64,000 nucleotides of DNA from Desulfobacula sp. (lineage in GTDB: Bacteria; Desulfobacterota; Desulfobacteria; Desulfobacterales; Desulfobacteraceae), in the NCBI GenBank assembly GCA_013792075.1, contig VMSR01000072.1, forward strand, positions 17,866 through 81,865. Direction: 5' to 3'. The notes under the pieces are model-generated. The model was given only the letters and a program-made list of their open reading frames with translations. It was not told the DNA's origin and did not search any database. The position numbers were made by a program, and so were the translations under genes. Every line of letters begins with the position of its first letter. Position 1 is the first letter of the stretch. Positions 44,717 through 53,878 of the stretch are shown piece after piece.

Positions 44717-45121
44717 ATGGCCCAGACAAAATCACCCGATGACATGATGTTAGAGACAGGTACAAAAACCATTCTTATTGTTGAGGATGAGGAGATGGTA
44801 AGGGATATAGCGGTCAAAGCCCTGGCCTCATTTGGATACAAAACCCTTATTGCCGAAGATGGAGAAAAGGCCGTGCAATTGTTTGCAAACGCCTACAAAT
44901 CCATTGATGCCGTGCTTCTGGATATCATCATGCCCAAAATGTCGGGCACTGAAACCTTCCGGCAGATGCTGGAGATTGATCCCCAGGTGCGGGTTCTCAT
45001 TGCCACAGGCCATATCACAAACCAGGATCAGAAAAAAATATTTACCAAGGCAAAAGCCTATTTGGAAAAACCCTACCAGATCATGGAACTAAAAAAAGCC
45101 ATAGAATCCATTCTTAAATGA
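44717..45121 (+). CDS. stand-alone response regulator receiver protein
   Basis: A 134-residue single-domain CheY-like protein. The acidic pocket E23-D24, phospho-acceptor D69 (AVLLDIIMPKMSG), T97 in IATGH and the conserved K119 (LEKPYQ) are present. There is no output domain and no adjacent kinase. It converges with the DUF368 gene across 17 bp. A role in phosphorelay or motility signalling cannot be decided. Confidence 0.88.
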   Translation: MAQTKSPDDMMLETGTKTILIVEDEEMVRDIAVKALASFGYKTLIAEDGEKAVQLFANAYKSIDAVLLDIIMPKMSGTETFRQMLEIDPQVRVLIATGHITNQDQKKIFTKAKAYLEKPYQIMELKKAIESILK

Positions 45122-45138
45122 TACTCACATCAGGAAGT

Positions 45139-46269
45139 TTATGAAGACTCCGCCCGGATAAAGGCAAACATCACCCCACAGCCCACAAGGAAAAAGACAA
45201 GGGCAAACAAAAGGCCATGCAGGTTTTCAGGAAGAATATTGATGTTGGTGTAAATCCGGGAATTTTCAATCATGAGGATATCGTTGCCCTCCCGGACATA
45301 CTGCCTGGCCATGATTACTGCGTGCTTAAAAGGCCAGAGGGCATGCAGGGAGCCTGCCATCAGACCGATGAGAAATCCCATGGTTGTATTGTAATAGTGT
45401 TTCAATACAAAACTGATCAATCGTACAAACAATAGCCCCCCCGCCACTATCCCCACACCGAAACACAACAAAAAGATAAGGGCGTCCGGGTGCCCTGATT
45501 TCAGGCCGGATATGGCCGATATTACATCAAAATAGGCTCCCATGAGAATCAAAACCAGCGAGCCGCTGATACCGGGAAGGACCATGGCAGAAATGGAAAC
45601 CGCTCCGCAGATACCGGCATAAACATATTCTTCAAGGGTGTATTTCCCGGTAAATTTCTCTCCCGCGTCTTGCCGGCCCTGGACAATTTTTTTATCCATC
45701 AGATTGCCGTCCGGGTGAAGCTGCTGATACTGGCGTTCGAGAAGGGCTGATTTAATGTTCACCTTTTCATAGGGGTTTACCAGCCAGGAAACTGCGACCG
45801 TGGAAATAATTCCCAGCATCACACACACAATGACAGGCCCGTTCAGACATTTGAGCATCCGTACCGGAATAAGAATGGAGACCAGAATCAACCCGAAAAA
45901 GAGGGAATAGGTCAGGGGAAAATGATGGACAAGCAGGTATTTCATCACATCGGAAAGGGCGAGGATAGCCGCAAGGGCACCCAGGGCCAATTTGCCGAGG
46001 AAAAAAAAATCCATCTCCTGTAAATATACAAGTATCGCCCGGATGCTGCCCTTCCTGCCCAGATTTTTTGCAGCAGTAAAGGTCATTGCACCCAGCCGCA
46101 GAACCAAGGATTGATTGATGCGGTTCAGAATGGCAAAAACCCGTTCATATATATTAAAAATGAGGAGAAAGGTTCCGCCGGATACCCCGGGGATAATATT
46201 GGCCGTACCCAGACAGAGTCCCATAAAAAGCACTTTGACAAGGGACGGCCGGGAGAAATCATTTTCCAT
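45139..46269 (-). CDS. DUF368 polyprenyl-phosphate transporter (PopT family)
   Basis: A 376-residue inner-membrane protein with about nine to ten helices and two copies of the family hallmark: GTANIIPGVSGGTFLLI near residues 22-38 and SAMVLPGISGSLVLILMG near 230-247. DUF368 proteins were shown to flip undecaprenyl phosphate back across the membrane for reuse in cell wall synthesis. A hydrophilic insert (about 178-215) separates the halves. It lies 9 bp after pcm on the same strand. Confidence 0.9.
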   Translation of the reverse strand: MENDFSRPSLVKVLFMGLCLGTANIIPGVSGGTFLLIFNIYERVFAILNRINQSLVLRLGAMTFTAAKNLGRKGSIRAILVYLQEMDFFFLGKLALGALAAILALSDVMKYLLVHHFPLTYSLFFGLILVSILIPVRMLKCLNGPVIVCVMLGIISTVAVSWLVNPYEKVNIKSALLERQYQQLHPDGNLMDKKIVQGRQDAGEKFTGKYTLEEYVYAGICGAVSISAMVLPGISGSLVLILMGAYFDVISAISGLKSGHPDALIFLLCFGVGIVAGGLLFVRLISFVLKHYYNTTMGFLIGLMAGSLHALWPFKHAVIMARQYVREGNDILMIENSRIYTNINILPENLHGLLFALVFFLVGCGVMFAFIRAESS

Positions 46270-46278
46270 AAAAGTATC

Positions 46279-46947
46279 CTATTCAGGCCATCCGTGCTGC
46301 CCAATGAGCTTTACAAACCTGCACCCGCCAAGATTAGTGGTGGTGATTCCATTTTCTGTTTTTTCGACCTTGAGCAACTCCTGGGAATGGTGCCCGCCCA
46401 CGGGCATGACAAGCCTGCCCCCCATGGCAAGCTGCTCCACCAGCGGCGCCGGGATCTGGTTTCCGCCTGCTGTTACGATAATGGCGTCAAAAGGGCCTTC
46501 CTGTTTCCAGCCCTGGGTTCCGTCGGAATAGCGGGTCACAATATTGTGGTACTTGAGCCGGTCAAAAAGTTTGCGGGTCTGCAAAAACAAGGTGTTGTTC
46601 CGCTCAATGGTATAGACCTTATACACAATTTGGGATAAAACAGCTGCCTGGTATCCGGAACCGGTTCCAATTTCCAATACCCGTTCAAAACCTGTAAGTT
46701 CAAGCCGCTGGGTCATTTCAGCAATGATAAAAGGCTGGGAGATGGTCTGGCCTTCCCCAATGGGAAGGGGAAAATCTCCATAGGCACTGTCAACCATGGC
46801 CTCGCTGACAAAAAGGTGCCGGGGAGCTTGGGTCATGGCCCGGATTACCAAAGGGTCGGTCACCCCCCTGGCAATAATCTGGTTTTCGACCATCTCCCTG
46901 CGCCACCGGGCAAATTTATTGGGTTCATCATTCATGCACCCCTTCAT
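46279..46947 (-). CDS. pcm: protein-L-isoaspartate O-methyltransferase
   Basis: Repairs isoaspartyl residues in damaged proteins by SAM-dependent methylation. The 222-residue protein has MVENQIIARGVTDPLVIRAM, PRHLFV, the substrate loop YGDFPLPIGEGQTISQP, SAM motif VLEIGTGSGYQAAVLSQI and the GPFDAIIVTAGGNQIP segment. The start is uncertain between ATG 46947 and ATG 46935; AAGGGG lies only three bases from the latter. Longer frames use a TTG. Confidence 0.94.
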   Translation of the reverse strand: MKGCMNDEPNKFARWRREMVENQIIARGVTDPLVIRAMTQAPRHLFVSEAMVDSAYGDFPLPIGEGQTISQPFIIAEMTQRLELTGFERVLEIGTGSGYQAAVLSQIVYKVYTIERNNTLFLQTRKLFDRLKYHNIVTRYSDGTQGWKQEGPFDAIIVTAGGNQIPAPLVEQLAMGGRLVMPVGGHHSQELLKVEKTENGITTTNLGGCRFVKLIGQHGWPE

Positions 46948-47044
46948 ATCAGCAACCAATGCGTCCGTCAAGGATCTTAAGCCCTTTCAAGTCGGGATAT
47001 TCTGGTCTTGCTTTTTCCCGTGAACACACGTATTTATACATTTC

Positions 47045-48049
47045 ATGAATCAGATTTTGAAAATGCAAATTGTCATTGCCATCGCCGTGTTGATCTTTGG
47101 TATCGGTGTGTCCGGGTATATGCTCATTGAACAATGGAATTTTCTTGATGCCGCCTACATGACCGCCATCACCCTGAGCACCGTCGGCTTCCTGGAAGTC
47201 CATGAAGCCAGCACAGCCGGCCGGATTTTTACCATCATCCTGATATTCACCGGTGGCGGGTATTACCTATATCTTGTGGGCGTGATCATAAAATCTGTTG
47301 TGGAAGGTGAAATCAAGGCATTGTTAGGGAGGCAACGATTGGATAAAAAAATTGGGAAACTGGAAAAACATTATCTGGTCTGCGGATACGGCCGTATCGG
47401 CCGGGTGTTGTGTAATTTCATCAAAGAAGACACAAAAGATCTGGTTGTCATAGAGCAGGATCAAAACAGGGCGGCGCTGCTGGAAAAGGATAAGGTACAC
47501 TACCTGATCGGTGATGCCCTGGATGAAGAGCTGCTGATAAAGGCCGGTATAAAACAGGCGGCATTTCTGGTGGCTGCCCTGGCAACGGACACGGCAAATG
47601 TTTTTCTGGTATTGACGGCCAGGCAATTGAATCCTGATATCTATATCATGGCCCGGGCCAGCAGCCCGGGGGTGGGCAAAAAACTATTGGTAGCCGGAGC
47701 CAACAAGGTGGAATCCCCCTACGACACCGGTGCCGTTTCCATGGGGCTGAAACTGCTTCGCCCGACTGTCAGCAGTTTTCTGGATGTGGCATTGTCCAGA
47801 AAAAGCGACGCCATCCAGATTGAAGAGCTGTTTATCCCCAAAAAGTCCCGGTATACCCAATTGGCCTTAAAAGACTCAGGAATACGCCAGGACTTTAACC
47901 TGATCATCATTGCCATCAAGCAAACATCCGGAGAAATGCTGTTTGCACCGGATTTCGGGACCATCCTCGAGGCCAGGGACACCCTTATTGTCATGGGGAA
48001 AACCGCTGATTTAAAGGCCTTTGGCGCCGCACTAAACCCGGAGGAATAG
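47045..48049 (+). CDS. potassium channel protein with RCK (TrkA-N/TrkA-C) domains
   Basis: A 334-residue two-helix K+ channel subunit with a cytoplasmic regulator. TM1 is about 7-29, the pore loop MTAITLSTVGFLE about 39-52, TM2 about 60-84; the RCK N domain begins LVCGYGRIGRVLC with a Rossmann GxGxxG, and a TrkA-C domain ends the protein. The selectivity filter reads TVGFLE instead of the classic TVGYGE, so the second glycine is a leucine. It is divergent from pcm. Confidence 0.87.
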   Translation: MNQILKMQIVIAIAVLIFGIGVSGYMLIEQWNFLDAAYMTAITLSTVGFLEVHEASTAGRIFTIILIFTGGGYYLYLVGVIIKSVVEGEIKALLGRQRLDKKIGKLEKHYLVCGYGRIGRVLCNFIKEDTKDLVVIEQDQNRAALLEKDKVHYLIGDALDEELLIKAGIKQAAFLVAALATDTANVFLVLTARQLNPDIYIMARASSPGVGKKLLVAGANKVESPYDTGAVSMGLKLLRPTVSSFLDVALSRKSDAIQIEELFIPKKSRYTQLALKDSGIRQDFNLIIIAIKQTSGEMLFAPDFGTILEARDTLIVMGKTADLKAFGAALNPEE

Positions 48050-48065
48050 GCTCGGGCAACCTTAC

Positions 48066-48653
48066 CTAAATTTTATAAATAACCCGTTTGTCGGTTATAA
48101 TAATATCCACTGTAAATTTGCGTGACTCCATCTGTATCTGATCCACGATCTGATCCTCATAGGCCAGGGCAACCTTTCTGCATGTTTCCGGAAGCTTTGT
48201 GATCAGTTTGGAATAATAATTATTTCCGAATCCGACCCGTCCCCCCTTATCATCAAAGGCAAGCCCCGGAATAATGGCAATTTCAATATCATCCAGGGAT
48301 ATCTTCTTGCACCGCTCGGGATTCGGCTCCAACACGTCATTTGCATTGGTCACAAGGTCTTTGTCATAGTCCATGATTTTATACAATTGAATGCTGTTTT
48401 TTGCATCCGTAAATACAGGCAGCACGATTCCTTTTTCGATGTTAAGTGCTTTTCGGATAATGTCTTCCGTGGGAATCTGTGTACCGGCGGGGGTTGACAA
48501 AAACGCCAGATTCGCTTCCATAAAATTTGCAAACTCAAACAATTTATTTTCAATACAATTGTATTTTTCAGCCAGCTCTTCTTTGGTGAGTGCACCCAGT
48601 CTCTCTGCCACCTGGGCCAGCACACTGTTTTTTGTATTTTTCATTTCTTCCAT
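48066..48653 (-). CDS. 5-formyltetrahydrofolate cyclo-ligase
   Basis: Converts 5-formyl-THF to 5,10-methenyl-THF with ATP. The 195-residue protein has the YgfA-family segments SLDDIEIAIIPGLAFDDKGGRVGFGNNYYSK (read in parts: IIPGLAFD, GRVGFGNNYY) and VALAYEDQIVD. The ATG at 48651-48653 has AAAGGAAAGG upstream; longer in-frame extensions lack support. It is divergent from serS. The N-terminal half is more divergent than usual. Confidence 0.85.
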   Translation of the reverse strand: MEEMKNTKNSVLAQVAERLGALTKEELAEKYNCIENKLFEFANFMEANLAFLSTPAGTQIPTEDIIRKALNIEKGIVLPVFTDAKNSIQLYKIMDYDKDLVTNANDVLEPNPERCKKISLDDIEIAIIPGLAFDDKGGRVGFGNNYYSKLITKLPETCRKVALAYEDQIVDQIQMESRKFTVDIIITDKRVIYKI

Positions 48654-48834
48654 GATTGCCTTTCCTTTGATTAACAAAAAAAATTTTATGAAAATATGAT
48701 ACCGATGTGGGCAATTGTCAACCTGCAATAATCGTTGACTGTTTACAAGGCCCGTGTTATCTGATTAAAATTGTGAAGAATCTTTTAAAATCTAAATCCA
48801 GCGATTACCAACCCAGACAAAATTAAGGATTAAA

Positions 48835-50115
48835 ATGCTCGACTTAAAATATTTAATAACCAATTTGGACTCTGTAAAAAAAAGGATGGAAAAAAGAGGA
48901 GCCATACCTGACTTTTCAGGGTTTTTAGAAAACGAGGAAAAACGGAAAACCCTTTTACTCGATATCGAAGCGTTACGGCACCAGCGGAATACGGTTTCCG
49001 ATGACATCGCTCAAATGAAAAAAAGCAAACAAGACGCACAACCCAGCATTGAGCGAATGCGGATAGTGTCCGATACCATCAAAGGCCTTGACAGGGAGTT
49101 ATCAACAGTTGAACAGGCCCTTCATGCCTTTCTCATTGCCTTGCCCAACCCGCCCCATGACGATGTGCCCCAGGGAAAAGATGACACCCAGAATCGTCTG
49201 GAAAAAACCATCGGGGTTCCCAGAAAATTTGATTTTACCATTAAAGATCACGCAGATATCGGCGAAGACCTGGGTATTCTGGATCTGACCCGGGCCGCCA
49301 AACTGACCGGGTCCCGGTTCCCCCTTTACCTGGGTTCCGGTGCCAAACTGGAACGGGCCCTGATCAATTTCATGCTGGATATCCATACAAGAGAGCATGG
49401 GTATAAGGAGACGTTGCCGCCGTTTATTGTCAACAAAGCCACCATGACCGGCACCGGGCAATTGCCCAAATTTGAAGAAGACCTGTTTAAGCTGGAAGGC
49501 CTGGATTATTATCTGATACCCACCTCCGAAGTTCCAGTAACCAATATTTATGCCGGTGAAATTCTTGATGAAAGCCGTCTCCCCCTTAAATTCACTGCCT
49601 ATACTCCCTGTTTCAGGTCCGAAGCAGGCTCCTATGGACGGGATACCAAGGGACTTATCCGGCAACACCAGTTTAACAAGGTTGAAATGGTCAAAATCAC
49701 CACACCCGAATCTTCCTTTGACGAGCTGGAATCCCTGTTGGCAAATGCCGAAGAAATTCTGAAAAGGCTTGAACTTCCCTACCAGGTTGTCACTTTGTGC
49801 ACCGGGGATCTGGGGTTTTCCGCCACAAAAACCTATGACCTTGAAGTATGGATGCCCGGCCAGGACAAATACAGGGAAATCTCCTCCTGCAGCAATTGTG
49901 TGGACTTCCAGGCAAGACGCGCCAATATCCGATTCAAACGTGCCGGCCAGAAAAAACCGGAATTCTGCCACACCTTAAACGGTTCCGGCCTTGCCGTGGG
50001 AAGAACCTTTGCGGCGATATTGGAAAATTATCAACAGGCAGACGGGTCTGTCACCATTCCGGATGCCCTTGTGCCGTATATGGGAGGCCAGAAAGTAATT
50101 GAAAATGAATCCTGA
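48835..50115 (+). CDS. serS: seryl-tRNA synthetase
   Basis: Charges tRNA-Ser with serine. The 426-residue class II enzyme has the N-terminal coiled-coil arm (about 30-105), motif 1 with [14 protein letters not shown], motif 2 [18 protein letters not shown] and motif 3 [17 protein letters not shown]. Normal length. The 3' end overlaps thrC by 11 bp. A weak sigma-70 candidate (TTGACT at 48735, 17-bp spacing, TATCTG) lies upstream. Confidence 0.97.
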   Translation: MLDLKYLITNLDSVKKRMEKRGAIPDFSGFLENEEKRKTLLLDIEALRHQRNTVSDDIAQMKKSKQDAQPSIERMRIVSDTIKGLDRELSTVEQALHAFLIALPNPPHDDVPQGKDDTQNRLEKTIGVPRKFDFTIKDHADIGEDLGILDLTRAAKLTGSRFPLYLGSGAKLERALINFMLDIHTREHGYKETLPPFIVNKATMTGTGQLPKFEEDLFKLEGLDYYLIPTSEVPVTNIYAGEILDESRLPLKFTAYTPCFRSEAGSYGRDTKGLIRQHQFNKVEMVKITTPESSFDELESLLANAEEILKRLELPYQVVTLCTGDLGFSATKTYDLEVWMPGQDKYREISSCSNCVDFQARRANIRFKRAGQKKPEFCHTLNGSGLAVGRTFAAILENYQQADGSVTIPDALVPYMGGQKVIENES

Positions 50116-51598
50116 ACTATTTCCCGAGGACATCCGGCCGTATATCATCCCCAAACCGGAAGGCAAACTTTTCTACAGATGCCTTGGCTGTTCGGCGGAA
50201 TTCCCCATTGAAAAACTATTGTATGTCTGTCCGGATTGCAACCAGGTGCTGCTGATCCATGATAAAAATCAAGCAGCCCTTACCCGGCATTCCGGTGCCA
50301 CCTGGCAAAAAATATTTGATTTCCGCAAAATGCTCAAGATCCCAGCATTAAAAGGGATATACAGGTTTCATGAATTCATCGGCTCCTGCATTCCCCTTTC
50401 CTCCATTGTCTACCTGGGAGAGGGCCATACCCCCATTGTTGAGGCAAGCACCCATCTCAAGGAAAAGACCGGGCTGAATTTTTTTTACAAGAATGACGGC
50501 CAGAACCCCAGTGCCTCCTTTAAGGACAGGGGAATGGCCAGCGCCCTGTCCAGTATCAAATATCTCATTGACCAGAATCTGGTTTCCGATGTCATTGCCG
50601 TGTGCGCTTCCACAGGAGACACCTCGGCTGCCGCCGCCCTGTATGCATCCTACCTGAGACCTTTGATCAAATCTGCCGTGTTATTGCCCCATAAAAAAGT
50701 CACCGCCCAGCAGCTGTCCCAGCCCCTGGGCAGCGGGGCCAATGTCTTTGAAATCCCGGGTGTTTTTGATGACTGCATGAAAATTGTCGAACATCTTTCA
50801 AGTCTTTATCCTGTGGTCCTTTTGAACTCAAAAAATGCCTGGCGGATTCTGGGCCAGGAATCCTACTCCTATGAAATCGCCCAGGATTTTGACTGGGATA
50901 TGAAAAACAAGGTTGTGGTGGTCCCCATTGGGAATGCCGGCAATATTTCTGCGGTCATGAACGGATTTTTAAAATTCCACCGGGCCGGTATCATCACCCA
51001 CCTTCCAAAAATAATCGGTGTTCAGTCTGAACATGCGGACCCGGTCTTTCAATACTATCTGGAACCCGATGAAAACAAGCGCCTGTTCAAGCCCGTTAAT
51101 ACAAGACCCAGTGTCGCCCAGGCAGCCATGATCGGAAACCCGGTATCCATGCCCCGGGTCATTGAAATTGCAAAACGCTATAATCAGACAAGCTGTCAAC
51201 AGAACACCTTTTTTGTCCAGGTGTCGGAACAATCCATAATGGACTGGCAGTTGACCGCCAATAGAAATGGCCATATCACCTGTACCCAGGGTGGCGAATG
51301 CCTGGCCGGGCTTGTGAAGGCTGCAGCCCAGGGGATTGTAACCCAACAGGAAACCGCCATACTGGATGCCACGGCCCATGCCATAAAGTTTTCCGAATTC
51401 CAGGACCTGTATTTTAAACAACAGATCCCCGACGCCTATGGTATCCGGTCGGATTCAGACTATATTAATCTGCCGGACTTCATTTCAACCGATGATCCCA
51501 ACCTGGTGCCGTCCCAGGAAAAACGGCTTGAAAAAAAGGAATTTCAACAATTTGTCCAGGAGATTTCAGGGAAGATCGCCAAAAAATTAAATCTTTAA
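50105..51598 (+). CDS. thrC: threonine synthase
   Basis: PLP enzyme making threonine from O-phosphohomoserine. The 497-residue protein has an N-terminal zinc-ribbon-like segment (CLGCSAEF...CPDCNQ), the PLP lysine in [12 protein letters not shown], the phosphate-binding SSTGDTS-like [12 protein letters not shown], and [17 protein letters not shown] 50105 is chosen over TTG 50099. It overlaps serS and is followed 8 bp later by the LysM gene. Confidence 0.93.
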   Translation: MNPELFPEDIRPYIIPKPEGKLFYRCLGCSAEFPIEKLLYVCPDCNQVLLIHDKNQAALTRHSGATWQKIFDFRKMLKIPALKGIYRFHEFIGSCIPLSSIVYLGEGHTPIVEASTHLKEKTGLNFFYKNDGQNPSASFKDRGMASALSSIKYLIDQNLVSDVIAVCASTGDTSAAAALYASYLRPLIKSAVLLPHKKVTAQQLSQPLGSGANVFEIPGVFDDCMKIVEHLSSLYPVVLLNSKNAWRILGQESYSYEIAQDFDWDMKNKVVVVPIGNAGNISAVMNGFLKFHRAGIITHLPKIIGVQSEHADPVFQYYLEPDENKRLFKPVNTRPSVAQAAMIGNPVSMPRVIEIAKRYNQTSCQQNTFFVQVSEQSIMDWQLTANRNGHITCTQGGECLAGLVKAAAQGIVTQQETAILDATAHAIKFSEFQDLYFKQQIPDAYGIRSDSDYINLPDFISTDDPNLVPSQEKRLEKKEFQQFVQEISGKIAKKLNL

Positions 51599-51606
51599 CG
51601 GCCCAT

Positions 51607-53103
51607 ATGAAAAAGGATTGTTTATTGTTAAAAATATCCGGACCTGCATTGATGCTTCTGCTTTTACTCCTCTCGGCTGATATCCATGCCGCCGGGATAA
51701 AAACATATTATAAACAATATTCCGTTTTCACCTATGAAAATGAGAACATTTTATGTGAACCCTACCAGGTTCAAAAAAATGACTGGCTCTATAAAATCTT
51801 CCGGCAAAAAGGAGAAATCTCCGACAAGGATTTTCCCAGATTTTTAAATATCTTCAAGGAAATCAATCCCCTCATCAAGAATATTGATGCCATCGAACCG
51901 GGCTTAACAATTCTGATTCCCCTGAAAAAAATTGATAGGCCGACTTCTGAACAGTCTGATCAAAAAACTTCCCGCATTATAAAAGTCCCGGTTGTTGAAT
52001 TTTCAAGCATCCCGGATACATTCGACATCCAGCCTTTTATCCAGAAGCACACCATACAGACCGGAGATACGGTATCAAAACTTCTGGGCAAAGAATTTCT
52101 TCAAAAAGGCGGCAGCCTGTCCCAGGAGGCACAAACAACCTTTTCCCACCTCAACCCGGAGGTTAAAGACATTGACCGGATTTATCAGGGGACCCAGGTG
52201 GTGATACCCGATCCATCCATCCTGTCCCAACCCTGGTTTGAATCTTTTTTAAAACACGGTGGTGCCGGTCCTAAATCCATCTACCAGAAACCGGTTGAAA
52301 AGGCATCAGCGCCTGTTCTCCCGGTTATCCCACCCCTGCAGATGATCCGGCTTCAAAGATATGCCGCTCTGATCCAGGGCATCCTTCTCAACCAGGGACA
52401 AATGCATTTCCCCGGAAAAGGGTCCCCGTCAGACCAAGTTCTTGATTTATCCAAAACACCCGTCATTGAAGACAAAGACGGCCAGAAAATATTGATTGTC
52501 CCTTCTGACAACATTGGCAATGCCCTGGGCCGGGATCTTGTCAGAAACATCCAAGCCTATTGGAAACAATTAAAAATATTGGAAATAAACAAGGCCATCT
52601 CCATGGCCAAAAGCCTCCCGGAAGATAAAGGTTCCCTTGCAGACAAGGCAAATGATCCGGCCGGACTGATTGCCAAACTTTTGTCTTTTTCCCAAGACCC
52701 CTATCGCCCGGACGAGACAATTTCGTTTTCCGTCGGCTCTGTTGAAATGAGCGCATCTTTTGGCCGTATTACCCGGCAGGATGCGTTGCCAGATCTCTTG
52801 ATCAACACAGGAAAGGTCTATGGCCTGGCAATTGAGGCCATCGAAAAAAAAGGATATCACATCCTTACGATTTCCCCGGGATTGACACTGTCTGAATTGA
52901 TCCTGACACTTTTTACCCGCCTTGGATATTCCACCTGGAAAAACCCTTCTTTTAACACCTTGGGACAGGTTGAAATCATTTCCGGGATCTATGTTACCAA
53001 AGAGAAGAAAAAACTCTTTTTTACCCGGCAAAGACCTACCGATACCGCTATTTCATTCCTGGAACAGGAAAATATTCAATTTCTGATTTTAGATACCCCT
53101 TAG
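51607..53103 (+). CDS. exported LysM-domain protein
   Basis: A 498-residue protein with a signal peptide (about 1-29) and two LysM-like modules: one near 50-105 (CEPYQVQKNDWLYKIFRQKG ... GLTILIP) and one near 145-200 (HTIQTGDTVSKLLG ... GTQVVIP). The C-terminal 290 residues form a region I do not recognise. LysM modules bind peptidoglycan, so the protein is probably periplasmic or cell-wall associated. It sits directly before a TPR lipoprotein gene, and a link to the nearby pilus genes (FimV-like) is possible but unproven. Confidence 0.7.
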   Translation: MKKDCLLLKISGPALMLLLLLLSADIHAAGIKTYYKQYSVFTYENENILCEPYQVQKNDWLYKIFRQKGEISDKDFPRFLNIFKEINPLIKNIDAIEPGLTILIPLKKIDRPTSEQSDQKTSRIIKVPVVEFSSIPDTFDIQPFIQKHTIQTGDTVSKLLGKEFLQKGGSLSQEAQTTFSHLNPEVKDIDRIYQGTQVVIPDPSILSQPWFESFLKHGGAGPKSIYQKPVEKASAPVLPVIPPLQMIRLQRYAALIQGILLNQGQMHFPGKGSPSDQVLDLSKTPVIEDKDGQKILIVPSDNIGNALGRDLVRNIQAYWKQLKILEINKAISMAKSLPEDKGSLADKANDPAGLIAKLLSFSQDPYRPDETISFSVGSVEMSASFGRITRQDALPDLLINTGKVYGLAIEAIEKKGYHILTISPGLTLSELILTLFTRLGYSTWKNPSFNTLGQVEIISGIYVTKEKKKLFFTRQRPTDTAISFLEQENIQFLILDTP

Positions 53104-53112
53104 AGGAGACCC

Positions 53113-53871
53113 ATGCCCATCAAGAAACTTTTAATGATACTGCTCGCAAGTTTCATCGTCTCGTCCTGTGCAAGTTCTGCCGGCCGAAAAAGCCAAGACC
53201 AACTTGCCCTGGCAATGAAAAAAGAAGGGGATATTTTTCAAACCCAAGGCAATTATACAGCCGCTCTGAGCAAATTACTTGAAGCGGAAAAACGAACCCC
53301 CAATGACCCCTATCTGCAGAACAGTCTGGGCCTGGCCTATATGGGCAAAAACAGAGATGACCTGGCCGTCGCTGCCTTTAAAAAGGCAGCCGCCGAAAAA
53401 CCCGATTATATTGAGGCCATCAACAACCTGGGAGCCGCCTATCTTCGCCAGGGAAAATGGGATATGGCCATAGAAAGCTTTAATACGGTTTTGGAAAGTC
53501 TTTTGTATCCAACCCCCCACTTCCCCCTGTCCAATATCGGATGGGTCTATCTTGGGAAAAAAGAGTTTGGTCTGGCTGAAACCTATTTTCGGAAAGCCCT
53601 TGATGCAATGCCCGGATTTACGGCAGCCTCCCATGGATTGGCCCAGGTCTATCTTCAGAGCGGACAGATTGATCAAGCGGTAGCCTATCTGCACCATTGT
53701 CTGAACAGGTCTCCGGATACGCCGATTTTCCATGCAGACATGGCAGAAGCCTATGAAAAAAAAGGTCTCACCCAGCAGGCCATTGCCTCATGGCAACTGG
53801 TATTAAAACTGGTACCGGAAAAATCCTTTCTGGCCAGACAAGCCAAAATCAGATTATCAGAACTCCATTAA
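53113..53871 (+). CDS. TPR-repeat lipoprotein, PilW/PilF-like
   Basis: A 252-residue outer-membrane lipoprotein candidate with lipobox IVSSC (Cys near residue 19) and about five to six tetratricopeptide repeats (for example PYLQNSLGLAYMGKNRDDLA, EAINNLGAAYLRQGKWDMA, SNIGWVYLGKKEFGLA). This matches the PilW/PilF pilotins that help assemble the PilQ secretin. The pilQ gene converges with it across 7 bp, which supports the pilus link. GAGGAG precedes the ATG. Confidence 0.78.
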   Translation: MPIKKLLMILLASFIVSSCASSAGRKSQDQLALAMKKEGDIFQTQGNYTAALSKLLEAEKRTPNDPYLQNSLGLAYMGKNRDDLAVAAFKKAAAEKPDYIEAINNLGAAYLRQGKWDMAIESFNTVLESLLYPTPHFPLSNIGWVYLGKKEFGLAETYFRKALDAMPGFTAASHGLAQVYLQSGQIDQAVAYLHHCLNRSPDTPIFHADMAEAYEKKGLTQQAIASWQLVLKLVPEKSFLARQAKIRLSELH

Positions 53872-53878
53872 AGGGCCG

